Shown here: positions 1 through 8,143 of the stretch, piece by piece
Position numbering within the stretch: position 1 is the first letter of the stretch
Layout of the letters: each line of letters begins with the position of its first letter
Assembly: GCA_964348085.1 (NCBI GenBank)
Contig: CAYGBI010000009.1
Location: 1 to 64,000 of the forward strand
Direction: 5' to 3'
Length of the DNA: 64,000 nt
DNA from: VXYL01 sp964348085
GTDB lineage: Bacteria; Pseudomonadota; Gammaproteobacteria; Pseudomonadales; Azotimanducaceae
Program-made: the position numbers and the translations under genes
Notes under the pieces: model-generated
Databases searched by the model: none
What the model saw: the letters and a program-made list of their open reading frames with translations, nothing else
What the model was told of the DNA's origin: nothing

Positions 1-183
1 CGCGGACACGGGGTCCGGGGATGCGCTCGCCTCGAATGCGCCGACGGCCTCGATCATCGTCGAAATCTCCGCTCGACGGGCGTGCCGACGCGACATGCGA
101 ACCCGAACGGACGCGCCTTCAGCGACCGACGGTTCGATTCGCCTGTTCGAACCTCCATGATCGAACTTCGTGAATAGACCGGG
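1..183. other. Window edge with no supported gene
   Basis: This stretch lies beyond the 3' end of the helicase gene. A minus-strand frame opens with ATG at 96 and runs 32 codons to the window edge without a stop. That is too short to identify, and no convincing ribosome binding site precedes it. I see no RNA gene or repeat here. Confidence 0.4.
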
Positions 184-2358
184 CTAGCCCTCTAGTTCGT
201 CAAGATAGTCCAAGCCTGCGTAGAGGAAGTCGCTTGGGTTGTCGCCGGTGAGGACGTAAAGGCCATCTCGCGCACGCGTCATGGCGACGAACAATCGGGC
301 CTTCTCCATCGCTTGGCGTTCGCTGTACTCGGCTTCACTTTCGCTCCGTCCGCGTGGCGCGGGAAAGGGACCGTTCGACATTCCCAGCAGAAACACCACT
401 TTGAACTCCAAGCCCTTGGCCCTATCGAAGGTGCCCACTTTGATCCTGTCGTTCGTTAGACCTTCGAAGTTCGTCAGCGGTTGGGGGGTGAGGCCGCCGG
501 CTGCGAGGCCGTCGAGTGCTCGCTTCACCAATCGGTTGTTCGGCGCAAGAACGCCGATGTCTCCCAAGCCCAAAACCCCAGCACCGATCAGGCGTTTGGA
601 TTCTTCGATCACATACGCTACTTGCGCGTCGAAGTCCGGCCGGGTCACCAGTACGGGTTTGTCGCCGTTCTTGGTCGTTGCCGGGTCCGGTTCGCCCCGA
701 AGGTAGCGGTCGCCGTGATCGTCCACCGATTCCGCTCCTACGCAACCCATGGCGGCGTCGAGGATCTGGCGCGTGTTTCTATAGTTCACGCGCAATACCG
801 TGCTGTTGCCCCGCACATCCACGCCGGCTTGGGCGAGCGTGAAGCCGCCGGGGTAAATCTTCTGGGCACCGTCGCCGACGATGAACAGCGCATCGGGTTC
901 GTCGCGTCCATTCTCCCCGCTCACGAGCGCTTGCACGAGTTGCAGGCCGACGAGCGTTAGGTCTTGCGCTTCGTCAATGATGGCGGCTCGGTAGGTGGGT
1001 TGCGGGCGTCGCCGGACCAAATCTCGGGCGCGACGGACCACGTCTGGGAAGTCCACGACGTTGGCGGACCGGAGCCGGTCGTCCCAGTCTTCCCGAAGGC
1101 GCCAAGTTTGCTCGCGCATCGCCGTCGTCATCGGCGTTCGGCGTCCGGTCCGTTCCATGGCCAAATACTCGTCAAGCGAATCCACGCCTCTTCCTTTCAG
1201 CAATTCCGTCACTTCGTCCTGCAGGTAACGGCGCGTCAGTTTTGCGTGGGCCAGCGGCGTTCCCGGTCGCACGATTTGCCTGAAGGACTCGTTGAATGCG
1301 TTGCGCACCAAGTTGCTGTTCAGGAGAGGACGGTCATCAGCTTCGCTGCATATCCGATTGGCAAGTTTGTGGATGTTGATGAACTCCACCGCGTCGGGCA
1401 CGGCGGTTGGGAGTCGCCGGTAGAGATTCTCGAATATCGGCGGCAAGCTGCGGATGAACGTAGTGAACAAGATGGCTGCTCCGGCCCCGTTCTCCAAGTC
1501 TTGGGCCGGCAGCCGCTTGGCCAAGGCGGCCGCTCTATGCAAGGCGACCACGGTCTTCCCGGTCCCCGCCGACCCCCGAACCCGTGCGGGTCCGGAGAAA
1601 TGCCGGTCCACCAAAGCACGTTGGTCGGGGTGGAGAAAGATCATCCATTCCTCGATCGGTGCGGCCACGAGGCGTCGGAGTTCCTCTGGCGATAGCAAGG
1701 GGGACAGTCCGGCGAGCGCTCCCCGTTTCAAGATGGCATCGCGGAATCGGCTGGCTTGCCCGTCGTCGGTCAGTTCGGGGTTGAACCACTGTTCCGGCGA
1801 CTGTTCCGCGCACTGAATAACGAGGTCCATTTGCTCATCGCTGATGTCGTCCCAGACGTCGAAAAGCGTCTCTTCGGTCGCTTGGCGCAGCAGTTCGATT
1901 TGTCTTCGGTCGAACCCTGCGCGCTGAATTTCCGCGTCGGTCCAGTGCTCAAGAATGGATGGGCCTTGGCGTGCTTGGACCGATGGCTGATGCGGGCGTA
2001 TCGGTGAGACGCCGTCCAAGTCCATAGCCTCGGGTTGGATCCCGATCAGGCCGGGCCCTCCGGCCACCGGTACGAAAAACGCGGCCCGCTGAGCGAGGTC
2101 ATAGATGTCGTCGTGGTGACCGGCGCGGAGGAGAACTACTGTGGATCCCTCGCGAGCGAACAATATGCGCAGTTCCTGCGAGGCCCGCATGGTCCAAAAC
2201 CTTTGCCTGCCGGCTCGGCCTTGCAGCATTTCGACGTTTAGGCCCGGCTGATCGGGGTTCTTCTGAAATTGTTCGATAGAACGCAAGATGCGGTGGGCGT
2301 CGTTTGGGTCAAGCTCGTTGACCGATGCGATGAACTTGGGGTCGAAGGAGACTTCCAT
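184..2358 (-). CDS. UvrD/Rep-type SF1 helicase with RelE/ParE-like N-terminal domain
   Basis: Likely an ATP-dependent DNA (or RNA) helicase. Residues 1-95 resemble a RelE/ParE-family toxin fold and end in the typical HHDDIYDLA stretch. After a linker come superfamily-1 helicase motifs: a Q-like HPDQ near 243, Walker A GSAGTGKT at 262-269, a Walker B IIDEAQD about two thirds through, and motif VI VAMTRAR near the C-terminus. At 724 aa it is the size of a compact UvrD-like protein. No strong Shine-Dalgarno precedes the ATG at 2358. It is divergent from the AlbA_2 gene, with 151 bp between the starts. The helicase assignment is from visible motifs. The toxin-like fold is inferred from sequence resemblance, and whether it still cleaves RNA or only contacts ribosomes or DNA is unknown. 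Confidence 0.85.
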   Translation of the reverse strand: MEVSFDPKFIASVNELDPNDAHRILRSIEQFQKNPDQPGLNVEMLQGRAGRQRFWTMRASQELRILFAREGSTVVLLRAGHHDDIYDLAQRAAFFVPVAGGPGLIGIQPEAMDLDGVSPIRPHQPSVQARQGPSILEHWTDAEIQRAGFDRRQIELLRQATEETLFDVWDDISDEQMDLVIQCAEQSPEQWFNPELTDDGQASRFRDAILKRGALAGLSPLLSPEELRRLVAAPIEEWMIFLHPDQRALVDRHFSGPARVRGSAGTGKTVVALHRAAALAKRLPAQDLENGAGAAILFTTFIRSLPPIFENLYRRLPTAVPDAVEFINIHKLANRICSEADDRPLLNSNLVRNAFNESFRQIVRPGTPLAHAKLTRRYLQDEVTELLKGRGVDSLDEYLAMERTGRRTPMTTAMREQTWRLREDWDDRLRSANVVDFPDVVRRARDLVRRRPQPTYRAAIIDEAQDLTLVGLQLVQALVSGENGRDEPDALFIVGDGAQKIYPGGFTLAQAGVDVRGNSTVLRVNYRNTRQILDAAMGCVGAESVDDHGDRYLRGEPDPATTKNGDKPVLVTRPDFDAQVAYVIEESKRLIGAGVLGLGDIGVLAPNNRLVKRALDGLAAGGLTPQPLTNFEGLTNDRIKVGTFDRAKGLEFKVVFLLGMSNGPFPAPRGRSESEAEYSERQAMEKARLFVAMTRARDGLYVLTGDNPSDFLYAGLDYLDELEG

Positions 2359-2478
2359 TGAAAGTGATTGCTAGGCGATTTGTACGACTGGGTGCGCACA
2401 CGCGTTGCCACGGTGCGTGTCGTCGTCTCTGACGCTCCCCTCCATGCGTTCCTAAACAGGCTCTTGCATAGCACGGCG

Positions 2479-2503
2479 AGTGGCTTCGCGCCACTGGTAT
2501 ATT
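2479..2503 (+). promoter_or_regulatory. Dyad plus -10-like element before the AlbA_2 gene
   Basis: AGTGGC at 2479-2484 and GCCACT at 2490-2495 form a perfect 6-bp inverted repeat with a 5-nt loop. It is followed at once by TATATT at 2498-2503. The ATG at 2510 lies where transcription would begin and has no Shine-Dalgarno, so a leaderless mRNA with an operator in the -35 region is one reading. No -35 consensus is visible. Confidence 0.3.
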
Positions 2504-2509
2504 GCGCCG

Positions 2510-3682
2510 ATGGACTGGCCCGATGTTCTGCAGCGCATTCAAGCGGGCGAAAGCCGGCAGATCGAGTTCAAACGGGCGCTGGAGTTCAGGCAGATCGGCA
2601 GGGCGCTCGTCGCGTTTGCGAATACGGAAGGTGGCGTGCTTGTGCTTGGCGTGGACGATGCCGGCGTGATCGTCGGCGTGCCCGGTGATCCGGCTGCTGT
2701 CCAAGAGCGCCTCACCAACTTCTTGCAGAACGGCTGCAACGCGCCGGTAAGGGCGACATGCGGTTGGCGTGAAACCCCCTGCGGGTGCGTACATTGGCTA
2801 GACGTGCCACGACAGCGCGGGTTCGAGCCGTTGCGCTACGACGGTCGTGCGTGGGTGCGTCGTGGCCGAAGTTCAGTGGAACCGTCGCCGATGGAACTTC
2901 AGGAACTGTACAACGCCTTCGGCTACATTCTTACCGAAGAGCAGACGATCCCGGCTGCAGGTATCGAGGACGTCGACCTCGCGACGTTTCGCGGGCACCT
3001 GGTGCGCCAAGGTTTGAACGTAGTGGAAGCCCCGCAACCGGCCGTGGCCGACGACTTGTTGAACCGCGGCGTCGTGGGCGAGTTCGACGGTCGCCTCCAT
3101 CCGACGCTGTTCGGCCTGCTCGCTTTCGGCAAACATCCGCAGCTATACCCGCACACCGGCAACTTCAAGATAGATTGCGTGGCCTACGACGGATTCGATC
3201 AAGCCGCGGAGACCATCTTGGTCGGCGAAGCCGGAGGGCGTTTGGACGAGCAGGTCGATCGGGCGTTGGGCTGGGCGCGGGGTCTCCTAGGCCACACGGA
3301 GAAGTACGAGGGCATGCGACGGATCGACATCCCGCAACTGCCGACGAGAGCGCTGCGCGAGGCGTTGGTAAACGCGGTTGTCCACCGGGACTACGCGATT
3401 ATCGGCGGCAAGACGATGCTGGAGGTATTCCGTGATCGCATTCAGGTGACGAGCCCGGGTGCGTTGCCCAATCACATGTCGGTGGCGAGCGTAACGGGTG
3501 GCGGGCGCACTCGCTCGCGCAACGAACAGATGGCCAACTACATGCTCGACCGGCGCTACATGGAAAGGCGGGGTCGGGGTTGGCTGCTGATGGCGGTGGA
3601 GATGCGCGACTTCAACGGCAGCGAACCATTGCTGGAAAACGACGCCGAGAGCCGGTTCGTTAGCGTCGCGTTCCGTCTTTGA
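2510..3682 (+). CDS. AlbA_2 (Schlafen-type) ATP-binding protein, putative regulator
   Basis: 390 aa. The N-terminal third carries an AlbA_2/Schlafen AAA_4-like domain, seen as ESRQIEFKRAL and then FANTEGGVLVLGVDD. The middle has the HATPase_c_4-like signature LREALVNAVVHRDY. This two-domain layout is often labelled RecG-like or a putative transcriptional regulator; such proteins are known from mobile and defence-associated loci, but their biochemistry is mostly unresolved. I chose the ATG at 2510 because the frame-compatible GTG at 2480 falls inside the upstream dyad and adds ten residues unlike the family. The gene is divergent from the toxin-helicase fusion, so the pair may share one regulatory region. 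No helicase motifs are present, so it is not RecG itself. Confidence 0.8.
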   Translation: MDWPDVLQRIQAGESRQIEFKRALEFRQIGRALVAFANTEGGVLVLGVDDAGVIVGVPGDPAAVQERLTNFLQNGCNAPVRATCGWRETPCGCVHWLDVPRQRGFEPLRYDGRAWVRRGRSSVEPSPMELQELYNAFGYILTEEQTIPAAGIEDVDLATFRGHLVRQGLNVVEAPQPAVADDLLNRGVVGEFDGRLHPTLFGLLAFGKHPQLYPHTGNFKIDCVAYDGFDQAAETILVGEAGGRLDEQVDRALGWARGLLGHTEKYEGMRRIDIPQLPTRALREALVNAVVHRDYAIIGGKTMLEVFRDRIQVTSPGALPNHMSVASVTGGGRTRSRNEQMANYMLDRRYMERRGRGWLLMAVEMRDFNGSEPLLENDAESRFVSVAFRL

Positions 3683-3743
3683 GGGCGGCTCTTGTTTCTG
3701 GCGCGAGCATTTGTGGAGTTTGTGGAAAGGGAGCCGTAAGTCC

Positions 3744-3773
3744 GACAAAATAGAAGTTAACTTCTGTTTTGTC
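3744..3773. promoter_or_regulatory. 30-bp near-perfect palindrome directly before the AAA/DUF4143 gene
   Basis: Left half GACAAAATAGAAGTT and right half AACTTCTGTTTTGTC match at 14 of 15 positions with no spacer, centred on GTTAAC. The palindrome ends 4 nt before the ATG at 3778 and occupies the place of a ribosome binding site. It may be a dimeric operator over the start of a leaderless transcript, or an mRNA hairpin hiding the start codon. No T-run follows in the coding direction, so a terminator is less likely. Confidence 0.7.
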
Positions 3774-3777
3774 GCAT

Positions 3778-4950
3778 ATGCTCTCCCGAGACATCACTCC
3801 CATCGTACGTCGACGGCTCGCCGCCTCTCCAGCGGTGGCTTTGGTCGGTCCCCGCCAGTGTGGCAAGACGACGCTGGCGCGATCACTGGCTGGGCGCTAC
3901 TACGACCTTGAGCAGGAATCGGATCGTCTGCGCTTGGACATCGAGTGGCCTTCGGTGATCGCCGGCGACGCGCTGGCAATCTTTGACGAGGCGCAGGCGT
4001 GGCCAGAGGTGTTCCCCCGGCTGCGGGGCGCGATCGATGAGGATCGGCAACGCAAGGGCCGGTTCTTGCTGCTCGGTTCCGTCTCGCCGGCGTTGATGCG
4101 GCATGTATCCGAGTCTTTGGCGGGCCGGCTCGCTTTGGTCGAACTCACGCCGTTCGCCCTCTGGGAACTCGAGTGCGAGGAACAGCGAGAGCGGCGTTGG
4201 CTGGTCGGCGGCTATGCCGATGGCGGCGTGTTGCGCGGCGACGGCTTTCCGGTCTGGCAACGGGACTACTTGGCGCTGCTTGCTCAACGCGATCTACCGA
4301 ACTGGGGGTTGCCGGCGCGGCCGCAGCTCACCGAGCGACTACTGCGCATGATCGCGGCGGGCAACGGCCAAGAATGGAACGCGACGCAATACGGCAAGAG
4401 CCTAGGCATCTCCTACCACACGGTGAACGGCTACTTGGACTATCTCGAGGGCGCCTTCTTGGTGCGCCGACTGGAGGCCTACCACGCCGATATTCGCAAG
4501 CGTCTAGTCAAACGACCCAAGTTGTATTGGCGCGACAGCGGCTTGCTCCACGCCTGCCTGAATGTCGGCGACGAGGACGCGCTGCTCCACCAGCCGTGGG
4601 TTGGTGCGAGCTGGGAGGGGTTCGTCATCGATCAGGTGCTAACCGCCATGCGGGCGGCGGATCGACCCTGCCGTGCGTATCATCTACGCACGGTGGATCA
4701 GCGCGAGATCGACTTGGTATTGGAGGTGGATTCGGCGCTATGGGCGCTTGAAATCAAACTCACCACCGAGGCGCGGCGGGCGGATCTCGCCCGGTTGAAC
4801 GCCGTTGCCGACCTCGTGAACGCCGACCGTCGCATCTTGGTCTGCCGCCGCAGCGACTTCATTGACGACGGCCGGCAGATCGTCTGCGACTTGGACGGAC
4901 TCGCGGACTTCATTCGGGGTGCGAGCGACTCGGCGAGGCGCAAGAAATGA
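3778..4950 (+). CDS. AAA_14-type ATPase with DUF4143 C-terminal domain
   Basis: 390 aa. Walker A GPRQCGKT lies at 24-31 and a Walker B-like LAIFDEAQ around 67-73. The C-terminal half shows the DUF4143 nuclease-fold pattern: GASWEGFVIDQVL, then EIDLVLEV and the lysine in WALEIKLT, consistent with a PD-(D/E)XK-like core. A central helix-turn-helix-like stretch (AGNGQEWNATQYGKSLGI) is typical of the family. These ATPases are widespread in bacteria and archaea and their function is largely unknown. The ATG at 3778 is preferred to the TTG at 3769, which lies inside the palindrome. The phosphatase gene follows after 31 bp, probably on the same transcript. Regulation is likely exerted through the adjacent palindrome. 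Confidence 0.85.
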   Translation: MLSRDITPIVRRRLAASPAVALVGPRQCGKTTLARSLAGRYYDLEQESDRLRLDIEWPSVIAGDALAIFDEAQAWPEVFPRLRGAIDEDRQRKGRFLLLGSVSPALMRHVSESLAGRLALVELTPFALWELECEEQRERRWLVGGYADGGVLRGDGFPVWQRDYLALLAQRDLPNWGLPARPQLTERLLRMIAAGNGQEWNATQYGKSLGISYHTVNGYLDYLEGAFLVRRLEAYHADIRKRLVKRPKLYWRDSGLLHACLNVGDEDALLHQPWVGASWEGFVIDQVLTAMRAADRPCRAYHLRTVDQREIDLVLEVDSALWALEIKLTTEARRADLARLNAVADLVNADRRILVCRRSDFIDDGRQIVCDLDGLADFIRGASDSARRKK

Positions 4951-4981
4951 CGGGCGGCGGGTCGTATACACGGAGCAGCCA

Positions 4982-5494
4982 ATGACTATCTACATCTCCG
5001 GCTTGGAGGACATGCCGACATCCGTTCGCCGTTTCGGCGTCCGCCACTTGGTGTCGATCATCCAAGACCAGTTCCAACCGCCGACGCCCGCTGGCATCGC
5101 TCCCGCGCGACACCATCGTTGCCGGATACACGACATCGTTCGGGCACGACCGGGCGAGGTGCTTGCGGATGCCGACCATGTGCGCGAGCTCATCGGATTC
5201 TTGCGCACTTGGCGCGGCGACTCGCCGCTGCTCGTGCATTGCTTCGCCGGGGTTAGTCGCTCGACGGCTGCCGCGTTGATCGCACATGTCCTGCACACCA
5301 ACGATCCGCTGCGGTCGGCCGCAGCATTGCGCGCCGCCGCCCCTTACGCATGGCCCAACCGGCGTATCGTCAAACTGGCGGATGAGTTACTCGGCTTCGG
5401 CGGCAAGCTAGACGCCGCCCGGGAGTCCATGGGCGAGGCGCTGTTTGAAGAGAAAGTGCCGGGTGGGGTCGCGACTTTGCGACTAACCGAGTAA
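4982..5494 (+). CDS. Small tyrosine-phosphatase-like protein
   Basis: 170 aa. The signature HCFAGVSRST gives the CX5R loop of protein tyrosine phosphatases, with the cysteine at 87 and arginine at 93. The upstream aspartate that would act as general acid is not obvious; D64 or the region near 51 are candidates. Similar proteins are annotated as tyrosine phosphatases or dual-specificity-like phosphatases in alpha- and gammaproteobacteria. Cytoplasmic, with no signal peptide or membrane segment. The start is the ATG at 4982, 31 bp after the ATPase stop; longer frame-compatible starts would overlap the ATPase gene. The substrate is unknown. Confidence 0.75.
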   Translation: MTIYISGLEDMPTSVRRFGVRHLVSIIQDQFQPPTPAGIAPARHHRCRIHDIVRARPGEVLADADHVRELIGFLRTWRGDSPLLVHCFAGVSRSTAAALIAHVLHTNDPLRSAAALRAAAPYAWPNRRIVKLADELLGFGGKLDAARESMGEALFEEKVPGGVATLRLTE

Positions 5495-5538
5495 GGGGGG
5501 AGTCGGGTGCCGTCGCTGTTCGCAAACGACACCCATCA

Positions 5539-6357
5539 CTATTGCCGCTTGGCTTTGGCTGCCAGCAACGCCTCCAACTCCAAGACTCTCTTCTCAACCG
5601 CGCGGGCAGTAGCCTCCGCTTGTTGCGCGGCTTGTCTGGCGGCGGTCTCCTCGGCGAGCTGCTGTTCGAGTTCCGCGTGGGTCGGGATGTCCCTCCCGGT
5701 CTCGGGATTGAACCAACGAAACTCCGGCGGGCCGCCTTCCCGACTACCGCCCGGCGCCTGCGGGCGGCAGTGCGCCCACAGGCCGAGAACCCGGCTCGCC
5801 AAACCCGATCCGCCGTTCGGCATTCGCTCCTCCTGAACCGGCCGATAGGCGCCGCCCGACAGCGCGAAGCCCCGTAGCGGCGGTGGCGGACAACGGCCGG
5901 TCGCGTCGAACACGAAGTACTCCCGTACCCCGATCAACTCGTAGATGCGCTTCTTCGCGGTCAGGTCGCGCCGCCATGTGGACGGCCAGAGCACCTCGAG
6001 CACGAAGTCCGGCGCCTTGCCGACTTCCCAGACGACCTGCTTGTCGAGGTCGTGGCGCGGCTCGACGTCCAAGGTGACCAGCACGTCCGGCGAGACGTGG
6101 CGGCGCCGCGGCCGGCGGTCCCGGCCGAAGCGCACGTACCACAGCGGCAGGTCGGCGGAGACCTGCACGGGGCGTCCTTCGAAGTGCGTCCCGAGGCCGT
6201 TGAAGTTGTAGAAGAGCGCCCTCAGATGCGCCAAGCCTTTCGGCACTTTGCCCTCCACGAAGGGCAGGTCTTCGGCGCGGAGCGCGAGGATGGCCTCAAG
6301 CTCCCGGCGGTGGCGCGGGTCGCACCGGTCGAGCAGGGCAGGGGCGGTTTCGGCCAT
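5539..6357 (-). CDS. Uma2 family endonuclease-like protein, copy 1
   Basis: 272 aa. The core resembles Uma2/DUF820, a PD-(D/E)XK nuclease-like fold expanded mainly in cyanobacteria. Visible elements are HVSPDVLV (acidic residue), PDFVLEVLWPSTWRRDL, then AKKRIYELIGVREYFVFD. The C-terminal 60 residues form an alanine/glutamate-rich coiled coil beginning after RDIPTHAELEQQ. Nuclease activity of Uma2 proteins is inferred from fold rather than generally demonstrated. It has a closely similar neighbour, copy 2, transcribed in the same direction 192 bp upstream. In copy 1 the usual serine of the SPST motif is tryptophan, whereas copy 2 keeps the serine. Confidence 0.8.
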   Translation of the reverse strand: MAETAPALLDRCDPRHRRELEAILALRAEDLPFVEGKVPKGLAHLRALFYNFNGLGTHFEGRPVQVSADLPLWYVRFGRDRRPRRRHVSPDVLVTLDVEPRHDLDKQVVWEVGKAPDFVLEVLWPSTWRRDLTAKKRIYELIGVREYFVFDATGRCPPPPLRGFALSGGAYRPVQEERMPNGGSGLASRVLGLWAHCRPQAPGGSREGGPPEFRWFNPETGRDIPTHAELEQQLAEETAARQAAQQAEATARAVEKRVLELEALLAAKAKRQ

Positions 6358-7570
6358 GGCTAGGTGCTGTCCTCTTCGTGTCGCGGCCGCGCTATCGCCG
6401 TCCGGCTGCTCGCCTCGTCCACGTTTCGGTTCACGGAGACAGGCTAAGAGTACGCTTGAATCAGCCGCTAGGGTAGATCGTCCCGTTGTCTGCGTGCGAA
6501 ATCCGACGCTATTCCCGCGTCGTCGCCGCGTTGCACCGAGGCGTCCCGCTCAACGCAGTCGTTCTGCCAGCAACGCCTCCAACTCCAAGATCCTCTTCTC
6601 GGCCGCACGGGCAGTGGCCTCTGCTCGTCGCCGGCCAGCGGCCTCCTTGGTGACCTGCCTTTCGAGCTCCGCATGCGTCGAAAGGTCTCTCCCAGCTTTG
6701 GGATCGAACCAACGAAACTCCAGCGAGTCGGCCTCCCCCGGGGAGCGCAGCGCTCGCGGGCGGCAGTACGCGCACAGGTCCAGCACCCGGCTCACCAGCC
6801 CCGTTGCGCCGTTCGGCAGCCGCTCCTCCCGAATCGGCCGATAGGCGCCGCCCGACAGCGCGAAGCCCCGCAGCGGCGGCGGACGACCGCCGGTCGCGTC
6901 GAACACGAAGTACTCCCGCACCCCGATCAACTCGTAGATGCGCTTCTTCGCGGTCAGGTCGCGCCGCCACGTGGACGGCGACAGCGCCTCGAGCACGAAG
7001 TCCGGCGCCTTGCCCACCTCCCAGACGACCTGCTTCTCGAGGTCGTGGCGCGGCTCGACGTCCAAGGCGACCAGCACGTCCGGCGAGACGTGGCGGCGCC
7101 GCGGCCGGCGGTCCCGGCCGAAGCGCACGTACCACAGCGGCAGGTCGGCGGAGACCTGCGCGGCGCGCCCCCGGAAGTGCGCTCCGAGGCCGTCAAAGTT
7201 GTAGGTGAGCGCCCTCAGGTGCGCCTGGGTGGCAGGCACTTTGCCCTCCACGAGGGGCAGGTCTTCGGCGCGGAGCGCGAGGATGGCGTCGAGCTCCCGG
7301 CGGTGTCGCGGGTCGCACCGGTCGAGTGGGGCAAGGGCGGTTTCGGCCATGGCCTGGTGTTGTCCTCGTCGTGTCGCGGCCGTACTCGGGCGCCGTGACG
7401 GTGCCAAGCCGAACGACTTGGTGTCAAAGACGCCTCCACCGTAGCACATCGGACGGTGCGTCGACGGGGCGCGGGCCGTCGTGTTGCTTCGGTAGTTGCC
7501 ATGCTTCGCGCTCCGTCCGGCTCGTCGACGTTTCAGTTCGGGGAAGGCTAAAGGGCGCCTGAATTGGCCA
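5540..7570. repeat. Tandem segmental duplication of about 1 kb
   Basis: The block from about 5540 to 6520 is repeated at about 6550 to 7570 in the same orientation. Coding sequence is conserved, and so is part of the upstream DNA: each copy is preceded by similar text containing GTGTCGCGGCCG, CACGTTTC or GACGTTTC, and a CTAG near 6470 and 7571. Long runs in the gene middle are identical. Boundaries are approximate because I aligned by eye. Confidence 0.75.
6550..7350 (-). CDS. Uma2 family endonuclease-like protein, copy 2
   Basis: 266 aa from the ATG at 7350. It begins MAETALAPLDRCDPRHRREL, which aligns directly with the first residues of copy 1 and so decides the start over longer frame-compatible ones. 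Core motifs match copy 1 (HVSPDVLV, VLEALSPSTWRRDL, AKKRIYELIG), and a C-terminal coiled coil follows. The DNA of the two copies is nearly identical through the middle of the gene, for example around 6050-6170 versus 7050-7160. They diverge at the 3' ends, where copy 2 is shorter. This points to a fairly recent tandem duplication. Confidence 0.8.
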   Translation of the reverse strand: MAETALAPLDRCDPRHRRELDAILALRAEDLPLVEGKVPATQAHLRALTYNFDGLGAHFRGRAAQVSADLPLWYVRFGRDRRPRRRHVSPDVLVALDVEPRHDLEKQVVWEVGKAPDFVLEALSPSTWRRDLTAKKRIYELIGVREYFVFDATGGRPPPLRGFALSGGAYRPIREERLPNGATGLVSRVLDLCAYCRPRALRSPGEADSLEFRWFDPKAGRDLSTHAELERQVTKEAAGRRRAEATARAAEKRILELEALLAERLR

Positions 7571-7697
7571 CTAGACGACATCGCCCCGTCCTTTTGTGAG
7601 CCGAGGCCGTTTTTTCGTGCGATATTCGCTTATGTACGCCGGGTAATTGACTGGCGGCGGGTAGGCGGGTAAAGGCGGTGCCGAGAGGTAACGGCCG
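7351..7697. other. Intergenic stretch upstream of Uma2 copy 2
   Basis: The first part matches the DNA upstream of Uma2 copy 1 and belongs to the duplicated segment. The remainder, from about 7580, carries no frame I can support, no T-rich hairpin and no clear promoter. Confidence 0.4.
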
Positions 7698-7970
7698 CTA
7701 ACCTCCTTCCATGTCGTGCAGCCACTCCCACAGCGCTCGCTTGGCGTATCCCGAATAGCTGCCGTTAAGTCGGAACACGACACCGCTGGCTTGTCGCCGG
7801 TCGCTCTTGATTCCTGCGGCGACAGCGACATCGTCGGTAACGTCATTCACGCCGCCGACCACAAGGTAGAACGCGTCGGTGTACGCGAAGACCTTGTCGT
7901 ACTTCGTCCTAAGGCGTTCTCCAACCGTCGCGTCAGGACTGTCCAAGGCGACGGCGTACATCTTGGCCAT
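7698..7970 (-). CDS. Small orphan protein of 90 aa
   Basis: I do not recognise this protein. It starts MAKMYAVALDSPDATVGERL and ends WLHDMEGG, with a moderate alternation of charged and hydrophobic residues and no membrane segment, signal peptide or cysteine. The middle VFAYTDAFYLVVGGVND could form a small beta sheet. Support for coding comes from a good Shine-Dalgarno: on the minus strand GGAGG precedes the ATG at 7970 with about 10 nt spacing. It sits alone between the Uma2 pair and the divergently transcribed acyl-CoA synthetase. An immunity-like or toxin-like role is possible given its accessory surroundings, but nothing in the sequence shows it. Confidence 0.55.
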   Translation of the reverse strand: MAKMYAVALDSPDATVGERLRTKYDKVFAYTDAFYLVVGGVNDVTDDVAVAAGIKSDRRQASGVVFRLNGSYSGYAKRALWEWLHDMEGG

Positions 7971-8143
7971 AGCAAATGCGCCTCCATGGTTGGTTTCGCG
8001 GGAACAAACTTACGCACATTGACGCTACCACTGCCCGAGGGACGATACGCCGCGCCGCCGATGTGGCGTGCGTTTCTCGTCGGGTCGCCACGCCGGGTAT
8101 CCAAGTACACTTGCGCCTTCGTTCAAAGCGCTAGGAGAACACC

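Noticed and set aside
131..156. T-arm-like GGTTCGATTC followed by CCTCCA near the left edge
   Set aside because: The flanking bases do not pair into a T-stem or acceptor stem, so it is not a tRNA end.
2510..3682. RecG helicase
   Set aside because: The label RecG-like is sometimes used for this architecture, but no helicase motifs are present; only AlbA_2 and HATPase_c_4-like signatures are visible.
3744..3773. Intrinsic terminator of the AlbA_2 gene
   Set aside because: The stem is AT-containing, has no loop, and is not followed by a T-run; its position against the start codon favours an operator.
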